DNA from: a virus
DNA length: 64,000 nt
Strand: one strand, 5' to 3'
Virus record (IMG/VR): IMGVR_UViG_3300008117_008509
Span: 57,805 to 121,804 of that record
Part shown: positions 57,565 to 64,000 of the stretch, one piece after another
Layout: every line of letters begins with the position of its first letter
Numbering within the stretch: the stretch's first letter is position 1
Notes under the pieces: model-generated
What the model was told of the DNA's origin: nothing
Database searches by the model: none
The model's input: only the letters and a program-made list of their open reading frames with translations
Made by a program: the position numbers and the translations under genes

Positions 57565-59421
57565 TTATTTTGTAACAGAACCCGAATTTGAATTAGCATC
57601 CTTATTTATTTTATCTTGGGATTGATTTTCTTTTGTAGTGGTTTTTGATGGATCACCTGCGTTTTTGTCTTCATTGTTTGACACGCCAGATCCACCACCT
57701 TGATTTTGAGTTTGCGAATCCTTACCTTCTTCTCTTTTTTCATAAGTATAGAGATTCTCATTTAATACATCAGATGGACTTGATGCTGCAAAATCTTTCA
57801 CAACATTAACAATTCTTAAGTGACCTGTATTAAACTTAGCCATAATATCTGTTAATCCCCAAGATTTTGCGGGGGTTAATGTGAAGTCAATTTTTATACT
57901 TGCTGGTAAATCGTTAAATGCAAGTGTCGGACCTAATGTAATTTGAACAGCTGTTGTGTACATATCCCCAGCACAAAACATTGGTCTTAGAGGATTTCCA
58001 ATTGTAACATGCCAAGGTGTAGAGGCTGCTCCGGAAAGAGCATTCGCAATACCTTTAATTTGCTCTCTATACTTACTTATTACAGAAGAAAATATCTCTG
58101 ATGTTAAATTAGCTACAGTATTAACAAATTTATCTATAAATCCCTTTTCTTTAGCTTCAGCCTTTTTAAGTTCAGCTTCTTGTTTTTTGTAATCCTTTTC
58201 TATATCGGCTCCTGGATCTTCTTCACCACCTTCAGTTTCGTCCGCTGCTTCTTGTTCAGCTAAAGCTTCTTTTTTCTCGTTCTTTAACGCATCTTTAGCT
58301 TCTTTGTATGTTTTAGATATCAAATCTTTTAATTGAGTTTTTGCAAAGTCTATTGCGTTTTTTACCGCACTAACAAAATCAGTAATCAATGATTGTGGAT
58401 TAGTTGCCCATTGTTTAATTTTACTAGCAAATTTTCCGGATAAGCCATAATCGACAGCGGGTGAGGTTCCAAATCTAAGAGCATTTGATAATATGTCTAA
58501 ATAAACTATTGTAGGGTCTATTCCAGAAATAAATTTTTGCTCATACTCACAAGTCATCTTTACACTCAAAATACAAGATAAACCCGATCCAGCTTCACCA
58601 GCCGGTACGGTCTTTCTTCTTTTTGCCTCTTTCACTAAATTTGGCTCACCCGCCGGTAAAGTTTGATTTTTGTCATACTGCTCAAAGACTCCAAGCTCTT
58701 CTCCTATTTTTCTAGTCAATATCTCTGTAAAACCTGGCATTGGAACCGCACCAAAAGCAGCACCAGCAACTGTTCCTAAATTACCCATATTAAGTAAGTC
58801 TTTTCCAATATTATTCAAAATCTCGGTAAAATCAGCATCAGCATCGGTCCATTCCTCTCCGAATGTTATATCCAAGAAATCTTCCTCAGGCTTTCTCCAA
58901 CTTATTAGTGTGGAAATTGGACCTCCACCATTTGTGAAAATATTATCACCAACAGGACCCGAGAATCTTCTTGCAATTATTAACCGGTTATTTGGATAAA
59001 CTCCTAGATTTTTTAAATAAGCAAAATCAGATGGTCTTAATCTAGCTCGAGTACCTGATGTTTTTTCTACAATATTTAATACCGATGTATCATACACATC
59101 GTTATTATGTAAAGTCGCTCTTGAAGTTCCTGTGTAATCATCTTCTAAACCTATCTCTTCCTTTTCTTTATTTGCTGTTCCTTTTTTAGATTGATTTGCC
59201 CATGCCTTTATTAAGGTACCTCCAGTAAAAAGAGAGTACATACCACCATTTTTTCCAACTTTAGCTTTTTGTAATTTTGATTTATCGGTTTCTTTACCAG
59301 CGTTATATAAATTTACATTAATGTTTCGAGAACGACCACCATTAAAAGTAGACATACCATCACGCGTTGGTCTTGATTCAACACCAATTAATCCTAAAGG
59401 GGATCCACCTAAATTTGGCAT
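57565..59421 (-). CDS. Baseplate/tail-tube junction protein (gp48/54-like, tentative)
   Basis: 618 aa. The C-terminal part has STPWHVTIGNPLRPMFCAGD, MYTTAVQITLGPTLAFNDLP and SIKIDFTLTPAKSWGLTDIM, a pattern known from T4-type baseplate-tube proteins. Around 340-430 there is a long charged coiled-coil region (ADIEKDYKKQEAELKKAEAK). It may form the base on which the tail tube polymerises. First gene of a three-gene operon, with a box 25 nt before the ATG. Confidence 0.6.
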   Translation of the reverse strand: MPNLGGSPLGLIGVESRPTRDGMSTFNGGRSRNINVNLYNAGKETDKSKLQKAKVGKNGGMYSLFTGGTLIKAWANQSKKGTANKEKEEIGLEDDYTGTSRATLHNNDVYDTSVLNIVEKTSGTRARLRPSDFAYLKNLGVYPNNRLIIARRFSGPVGDNIFTNGGGPISTLISWRKPEEDFLDITFGEEWTDADADFTEILNNIGKDLLNMGNLGTVAGAAFGAVPMPGFTEILTRKIGEELGVFEQYDKNQTLPAGEPNLVKEAKRRKTVPAGEAGSGLSCILSVKMTCEYEQKFISGIDPTIVYLDILSNALRFGTSPAVDYGLSGKFASKIKQWATNPQSLITDFVSAVKNAIDFAKTQLKDLISKTYKEAKDALKNEKKEALAEQEAADETEGGEEDPGADIEKDYKKQEAELKKAEAKEKGFIDKFVNTVANLTSEIFSSVISKYREQIKGIANALSGAASTPWHVTIGNPLRPMFCAGDMYTTAVQITLGPTLAFNDLPASIKIDFTLTPAKSWGLTDIMAKFNTGHLRIVNVVKDFAASSPSDVLNENLYTYEKREEGKDSQTQNQGGGSGVSNNEDKNAGDPSKTTTKENQSQDKINKDANSNSGSVTK

Positions 59422-59446
59422 AGTTTTGTATTAATTTTTTATACTT

Positions 59447-59456
59447 TATATATTAA
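59447..59456 (-). promoter_or_regulatory. Late-promoter-like box for baseplate operon
   Basis: TTAATATATA on the minus strand, 25 nt before ATG 59421. Confidence 0.65.
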
Positions 59457-59457
59457 A

Positions 59458-59847
59458 TTAATAGTCTCTTATGATTTGTGAATTGGAGAATTTTGATAAA
59501 TTTCCTAAAACATCATCTATAATTTCGGGAAATTTTCTGAACTCGTTGTAGAATATTAAAACATTGAAGTTATTTTCACCGAGTATTTTTTTAAGATTTA
59601 GTAGTTTTTCAATTGAAAATTCATTTTCAAAGTCAGGAATGTAGTAAATGTCTTTCTTTTTATCTATTGCTTGTTGGATCTTATTAAAGATTAAAATTTT
59701 TAAATAAGTTTTATCACTTTGAAAATCTACCTCTTCTTCTTCAATTATTTTCCTTATATCAATGATATATTTGTTTTTAATCCGATTAATTTTAACAAAC
59801 TTATCAAACTTCTTTCTAGTTTTACAATAAACACAAAAAAATTCCAT
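59458..59847 (-). CDS. Hypothetical protein, 129 aa
   Basis: Starts MEFFCVYCKTRKKFDK with a CxxC near the N-terminus, then alpha/beta (AIDKKKDIYYIPDFENEFSI, NNFNVLIFYNEFRKFP). I have seen this general layout in unnamed phage proteins but cannot assign a function. The 145 bases between it and the next plus-strand gene contain AT-rich promoter sequence (AATATATATAATT, about 59922-59934) and no other gene. Confidence 0.7.
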   Translation of the reverse strand: MEFFCVYCKTRKKFDKFVKINRIKNKYIIDIRKIIEEEEVDFQSDKTYLKILIFNKIQQAIDKKKDIYYIPDFENEFSIEKLLNLKKILGENNFNVLIFYNEFRKFPEIIDDVLGNLSKFSNSQIIRDY

Positions 59848-59976
59848 TTTATCGATTCTGTTTTTGGGACCATTTATCCCATAAAAGACAATTTATATTA
59901 TTTTTAATCACTGTCATGTTGAGAATATATATAATTTAAAAAGTTTTCCCTTAAACTTTAAATTAAAATTTCATTT

Positions 59977-59986
59977 TTAATATATA
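59977..59986 (+). promoter_or_regulatory. Late-promoter-like box, start-proximal
   Basis: TTAATATATA, 5 nt before ATG 59992. Confidence 0.65.
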
Positions 59987-59991
59987 GAACT

Positions 59992-61377
59992 ATGAGAAAA
60001 TATTCTGATAAGTTTTTAAATCAGTCAAATAAACTAAAAGACGCTAGAGTTGGATTCGAGTTTGAGTTCTATATGAAAGATCTTTCATATTATAAAACAC
60101 TAGAATTGTTAAATGAAGAACTGGGTCCTGTAAAGGTCTGGGGATTTAGACAATATCACTCTGACTTTACACCAGATGAGAAAAACTTTAAAATAGAGCC
60201 TGACCTTTCCGGTGGATCTAACATGGTGGAATTGGTTACTGGTCCTCTCAATTACTATGACGCTAAATATTATTTGATAAAAATAATTAAATTCATTCAA
60301 AACTATGGATACACCAACGAAAAGTCTTCTATACACTTTAATGTCTCATTTACAGATAAAGATTTAAATGACCTTAATAGTTTAAAATTAATACTAAACT
60401 TAGATGAAGATGAGATATACAGAGCTTATCCATCAAGAAAAGACAACGTTTATGCAAAATCAATTAAAAAAATAATACCTTATAAAGAATATGACTTTTT
60501 TAATATACCTATATCGGTTGTTAAAAATAATATGAGACTACCTTCTGATAAGTATTTTGGTGTTAATTTTTTACACGTTAATAACAGTAGGGAAAGCCAA
60601 AGATTAGAATTTAGATATATCGGAGGTAAAGATTATGAAAAGAATCTTGGTCAGTTAGTTTATTTTCTAGAAAGATTTATAATATCTGTTTTTGATTCAA
60701 TTGATGTAGATTTTAGTCCAGACGATGTTGATATATTGGAAGACTATTTACAAAATAACATTTCTCATTACAAAAATCTATCAAAATATGACAACTTTAT
60801 AGTAGATTTTCCAAATGTTCAAATACAAATTGATCAGAACTCAAATTACGATATTGTATCAGCTTATTATTCTAAAATATACAATAAAATATTTGCAGTA
60901 ATGGACGCAATTCAAGATGTAAAAGAGTGTATGTTTAATTATGTCACAACATCTCAATCATTTGAAATTGTTGATGCTAAAATCAAAACATCGTCTATAT
61001 TAAGGTCAGTTGATCTTGTTAATTGTGAAGCAGAAGGAATATTTGAGGATTGTTTTTTCTTAGGATGTGAAGTAAAAAACTCACAATGCACAAAATCAAA
61101 ATTTGAACAAACCGATGCCTTTGATTCAAAAATCCTTAATTGCAGAGTTGAACAATCGGACTTAACTAATTGTTATTTTATGGATGGATACTTAAATAGT
61201 AATATGTTCGGAGGTGTTTATCGTTCAGGAAAACTTGGACCTTATGCAACTATGGACTCTGAGGTTAAAATTGTTACAGATGATAATAACTTCTTTGATA
61301 CTAAATATGACGAAGAATCAAAAGGTGATAAAAAGGGAATGATTGATGGATATGGCAAGTCGTTTGATAAAAAATAA
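59992..61377 (+). CDS. Amidoligase-like enzyme fused to beta-helix/pentapeptide-like domain
   Basis: 461 aa. The N-terminal 290 residues follow the COOH-NH2 ligase (amidoligase) group of the glutamine-synthetase fold: GFEFEFY (21-27), EPDLSGGSNMVELVTGPLNY (from 69), SSIHFNVSF (about 113) and RLEFRYIGG (about 206). Such enzymes form amide or peptide bonds with ATP. The C-terminal part (about 320-410) has repeated short strands with evenly spaced Cys/Phe (SVDLVNCEAEGIFEDCFFLG; SDLTNCYFMDGYLNSNMFGG), like a right-handed beta-helix of pentapeptide type. Substrate unknown: cell wall, protein or nucleotide-derived are all possible. Confidence 0.75.
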   Translation: MRKYSDKFLNQSNKLKDARVGFEFEFYMKDLSYYKTLELLNEELGPVKVWGFRQYHSDFTPDEKNFKIEPDLSGGSNMVELVTGPLNYYDAKYYLIKIIKFIQNYGYTNEKSSIHFNVSFTDKDLNDLNSLKLILNLDEDEIYRAYPSRKDNVYAKSIKKIIPYKEYDFFNIPISVVKNNMRLPSDKYFGVNFLHVNNSRESQRLEFRYIGGKDYEKNLGQLVYFLERFIISVFDSIDVDFSPDDVDILEDYLQNNISHYKNLSKYDNFIVDFPNVQIQIDQNSNYDIVSAYYSKIYNKIFAVMDAIQDVKECMFNYVTTSQSFEIVDAKIKTSSILRSVDLVNCEAEGIFEDCFFLGCEVKNSQCTKSKFEQTDAFDSKILNCRVEQSDLTNCYFMDGYLNSNMFGGVYRSGKLGPYATMDSEVKIVTDDNNFFDTKYDEESKGDKKGMIDGYGKSFDKK

Positions 61378-61390
61378 TGAATAATCAATA

Positions 61391-61400
61391 TTAATATATA
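61391..61400 (+). promoter_or_regulatory. Late-promoter-like box, start-proximal
   Basis: TTAATATATA, 4 nt before ATG 61405. Confidence 0.65.
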
Positions 61401-61404
61401 AATT

Positions 61405-63627
61405 ATGAATATAAAAGACTATAGATTGTTTTTAGGATTAGAATCCGATGAACCAATTAACGAAGAAGTTGGACTTAGAAATCTTAAAAAGATTGCAAAA
61501 AGCTTAGATAAAATAGACCAAGCACTTGTTGGTACTACAAGAATGGAAAAAAATCCATCATCAGCTGCAAATAAATCAGATTTATCAGATGTTGTTGGAT
61601 CTACAAGAAAGTGTGAAATTTATTTTCACAAAGACTTAGATGGAGTTACATCAGCTCTTGCAATGAAACAAGTTCTAAAAGGTCAATACAACATTGATAC
61701 AGTTGATTGTCATACAATTCAATATGGTGGATTAGAGTTTGCGGTTCAACCACCAAAACCCGGAAATTTAGCCGTACTTGTTGATTTTGCACACTCTAAA
61801 CCAATGTTCACAATAGCAACAGACCATCACCAAGAACAAGTCGGGGCCGAAGATACTAAATCAACTTACTACAAACATTCAAGGTCAAATGTTGAAACCA
61901 TCTCGGGTGAAATTGCAAAACAAGAAATATTCCCACAAGGAGACATCAATTTTATTCAAACTATAGACTCTGCTAACTTTCTTAAATATGGAATTCAACC
62001 AGAAGATGTTCAACAATCAATAATTCAATTAGACAAATCACAACCGATAGATAAATTAAAATTTACTATGGGATTCGTTGTTAATAGACTTCTTTTAGCT
62101 TATAAAAATAAAAGAATAACAGTTAAATCAAAAGATGGAAGTAGAGATCACATTAATAGAAACTTCTTAGAATGTTTATTGTTGGATTCAAATCCAAATC
62201 TTTATTCAATGTTTAATAATATTAAACACTATATTGCAAATGCTAAAACAAGTGATCGTTTAGGAAGACTGGCTACTCCACAAGAAGTTGCTAAAAATTT
62301 ATCTGATTATATTCAGAGAATGAAAACATATAAAGATAAAACATTTGATGATAATTATAAAATTATACAACAATATGGTGGAGGTGATATGATGAAACCA
62401 GGATCATATGATAGATATGTAGTATTCAAAAATACACCAGATGCAGAGTTTGTTTGTATTATTTGGCCTATGGGTCTTATTCAAGTTTCATGTAATCCTT
62501 TTAGAGAAAAGAAGTTAGAAAAAATTAATTTAGGTGAGATAGCTAAAGAAGTCTTATCAAAATATGAATCAATTTTTAAAAGATATTTTATTTCATTAGA
62601 AGCAATAAAACAAGTTTATGAAACTTCCCAAGATTGGAATCAAATGCAAAAAGCAATTGGAGATAGCTATGTTGGTATAGGATTTAAATTTTCGGATTTA
62701 GAAGCATTTTATATTGATTGCATTTATAATAAACAGGACAAAGTTGCTAATATTTTAAATAAATCTCTTGAGATTGATTTTAGAGCAAATTCTGAAAAAT
62801 ATGAAGATATCGATGTAATTATTGACTTTAATGGTAAAAAATTTCAATTTAAAATAACTGAAATTGATTCTATAAAAGAATTTGTTAAAATTTGTGGAAA
62901 ATTAGGATTAAATGCTGAAAATAAACTAACACCTTTTGTAAAAACTAATCAATTTGTAGAATCTACACCGTTTATAAGTGACATTTCAAAAAAACAAATC
63001 GAAGGTGCAAAAAATAACATCACAAACCTACTTAAATCAAACGAATTAATAGGCGGAGGTATTGTATCAAAAAGAGATAAAATAACAGTGTTTGAAGCTC
63101 TTCCTGATAAGAGATTAAAAGTCGCAATGGATACTAATTACAACGACTTAACTTTAGAACAGAAAAACTATCTTAGTAGTTTAAAAATACCAGTTTGGGA
63201 ATTAATTATAAGAAATTCAGGAGGCCATCCTTCGATTACAAATATATCAGGTCTGAACTTTTTAGCATACAATAAGAAAGTTATGAAAATTGCTTATAAT
63301 ACTGAGAATTACACAGATATTTTAAAAATGATAGCAAAAGATATTATAGATAATCTTAAACAAAAGATAGATATTGTTAATTCTGGGGAATCAGTTACAT
63401 ATGACACTAAAGGAGTTGAACTTTATGGACAAGACACAAACGAAAGTTTTGACTACCAATTAGTTGATAAAAACACAGGGGTGCCAAAATCCGTAACAAG
63501 AGAAGAATTTATTAAAGCAGGAGCTGAAAAAGCTATGAGACCTGATAGAAAGAGTTTAATGACAATTGATACAGAAAATAAAAGAGTAATTGCTAAATTT
63601 GAATCTTTTAATAATTCAAAATTGTAA
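61405..63627 (+). CDS. DHH/DHHA1-family phosphoesterase with FxxF motifs at both ends
   Basis: 740 aa. DHH domain: FHKDLDGVTSALAMK (Asp77, Asp79), LVDFAHSK (Asp127) and ATDHHQEQ (140-142). A distant DHHA1-like GGH (RNSGGHPSIT, about 605). The family cuts single-stranded DNA (RecJ), short RNA (nanoRNase) or cyclic dinucleotides (GdpP, Pde). Cleavage of c-di-NMP or of short RNA would suit anti-defence or salvage, but the substrate cannot be read. The start MNIKDYRLFLGLES and the end AKFESFNNSKL both show the aromatic-x-x-aromatic motif. It is much longer than usual; about 350 residues in the middle are unrecognised. Confidence 0.82.
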   Translation: MNIKDYRLFLGLESDEPINEEVGLRNLKKIAKSLDKIDQALVGTTRMEKNPSSAANKSDLSDVVGSTRKCEIYFHKDLDGVTSALAMKQVLKGQYNIDTVDCHTIQYGGLEFAVQPPKPGNLAVLVDFAHSKPMFTIATDHHQEQVGAEDTKSTYYKHSRSNVETISGEIAKQEIFPQGDINFIQTIDSANFLKYGIQPEDVQQSIIQLDKSQPIDKLKFTMGFVVNRLLLAYKNKRITVKSKDGSRDHINRNFLECLLLDSNPNLYSMFNNIKHYIANAKTSDRLGRLATPQEVAKNLSDYIQRMKTYKDKTFDDNYKIIQQYGGGDMMKPGSYDRYVVFKNTPDAEFVCIIWPMGLIQVSCNPFREKKLEKINLGEIAKEVLSKYESIFKRYFISLEAIKQVYETSQDWNQMQKAIGDSYVGIGFKFSDLEAFYIDCIYNKQDKVANILNKSLEIDFRANSEKYEDIDVIIDFNGKKFQFKITEIDSIKEFVKICGKLGLNAENKLTPFVKTNQFVESTPFISDISKKQIEGAKNNITNLLKSNELIGGGIVSKRDKITVFEALPDKRLKVAMDTNYNDLTLEQKNYLSSLKIPVWELIIRNSGGHPSITNISGLNFLAYNKKVMKIAYNTENYTDILKMIAKDIIDNLKQKIDIVNSGESVTYDTKGVELYGQDTNESFDYQLVDKNTGVPKSVTREEFIKAGAEKAMRPDRKSLMTIDTENKRVIAKFESFNNSKL

Positions 63628-64000
63628 TTTCAATTTCTTCTTTTAGTTTATCATCATTTAATATAGCATCTATTTTGTTATCTCTCATCACACTTTTATC
63701 ATATTTTAGGATGATTGTATCTGATGGTGAAAAAAGATCTAAATAAATTTCAATTCCATTTATCGAACCCATATGTCTAAGAGGGTCTTCATTCATTAGT
63801 GAATCTAATTTTGCAAATTTAAAAGAACTGTTCGCTTCCAATATATTATAAATAGACATCGGAACTATCATAAAATTTTGACCAGTTTTATTTCTTTGCA
63901 TAACTATCTCCTTGATCAATCTATTTGATTTTAATTGAGCCAATTCAAAACTTGTCTCTGCCCAACTTAAAGCATCACCTTTACTTAAATCAATTATCAT
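63608..64000 (-). CDS. Hypothetical protein, runs to window edge
   Basis: 130 aa visible; the first readable ATG is at the window edge and the gene may start further upstream. The chain is beta-rich towards the end (MGSINGIEIYLDLFSPSDTI, ILKYDKSVM). A strand pattern like GQNFMIVPMSIYNILE ... LRHMGSINGIEIYLD occurs in HK97-fold capsid or vertex proteins (C-terminal part), so a capsid-type protein is possible. It overlaps the DHH gene by 20 bases. Confidence 0.6.
   Translation of the reverse strand: MIIDLSKGDALSWAETSFELAQLKSNRLIKEIVMQRNKTGQNFMIVPMSIYNILEANSSFKFAKLDSLMNEDPLRHMGSINGIEIYLDLFSPSDTIILKYDKSVMRDNKIDAILNDDKLKEEIEITILNY

Noticed and set aside
1-64000. tRNA, rRNA or riboswitch genes
   Set aside because: No cloverleaf with a CCA-type end or T-loop consensus and no known riboswitch core was noticed. 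A covariance search would be decisive.
63608-64000. Calling the edge gene a major capsid protein
   Set aside because: Only a short beta pattern supports it and the gene is cut by the window edge; left as hypothetical.

Overview
This AT-rich window reads as part of the genome of a large, contractile-tailed, T4-like bacteriophage that infects a Bacteroidota (probably flavobacterial) host. The T4-type evidence is a gp20-like portal, a gp61-like primase, a UvsW helicase, a probable UvsY, a possible gp45 clamp, a family B DNA polymerase fragment and a gp5-type OB-fold hub protein. The host evidence is an RNase R and an IF-3 of bacterial type, starts without Shine-Dalgarno sequences, and a C-terminal motif I associate with Bacteroidota rhomboid proteins. 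No tRNA, rRNA, integrase, insertion sequence or CRISPR array was seen. All homology statements come from reading motifs, not from searches.

Layout. 1-6.2 kb: RNase R (cut by the window edge), two small unknowns, the portal and a nucleotidyltransferase group. 6.3-10.3 kb: a glycosylation cassette (two-domain glycosyltransferase; O-heptosyltransferase-like/FkbM methyltransferase fusion; DUF6165-like protein). 10.3-23.9 kb, opposite strand: tail fibre and receptor-binding genes with long collagen-like Gly-Thr-Ser repeats, one of them frameshifted. 24-32.5 kb: small unknowns, a PPK2-type polyphosphate kinase, a YkuD-like enzyme and a UvsY-like protein. 32.5-41 kb: probable clamp, IF-3, the C-terminal half only of DNA polymerase, HNH nuclease and primase. 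40.8-43.4 kb: HAD-like protein, very acidic protein, ClpP protease and Lys-rich protein. 43.5-59.4 kb: UvsW, then baseplate and tail genes, including a hub, a separate lysozyme, a gp5 OB-fold protein and an M15 peptidase. 59.5-64 kb: amidoligase-like/beta-helix fusion and a DHH phosphoesterase.

How it fits together. A TTAATATATA box stands before nearly every transcription unit (30 box-to-start pairs listed) and looks like the phage's late promoter. Its distance to the start codon falls into two classes: 4-9 nt, which implies leaderless or nearly leaderless mRNAs, and 18-39 nt; one start, 42388, lies farther off at 68 nt. The phage also encodes IF-3 and RNase R, so it may control its own initiation and mRNA turnover. 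About a dozen non-structural proteins, several with enzyme domains, start with an aromatic-x-x-aromatic leader that resembles the capsid-targeting sequence of T4 internal proteins; two or three proteins carry it at the C-terminus. These are candidate virion cargo. The glycosylation cassette next to Ser/Thr-repeat fibres suggests that the phage glycosylates its own fibres.
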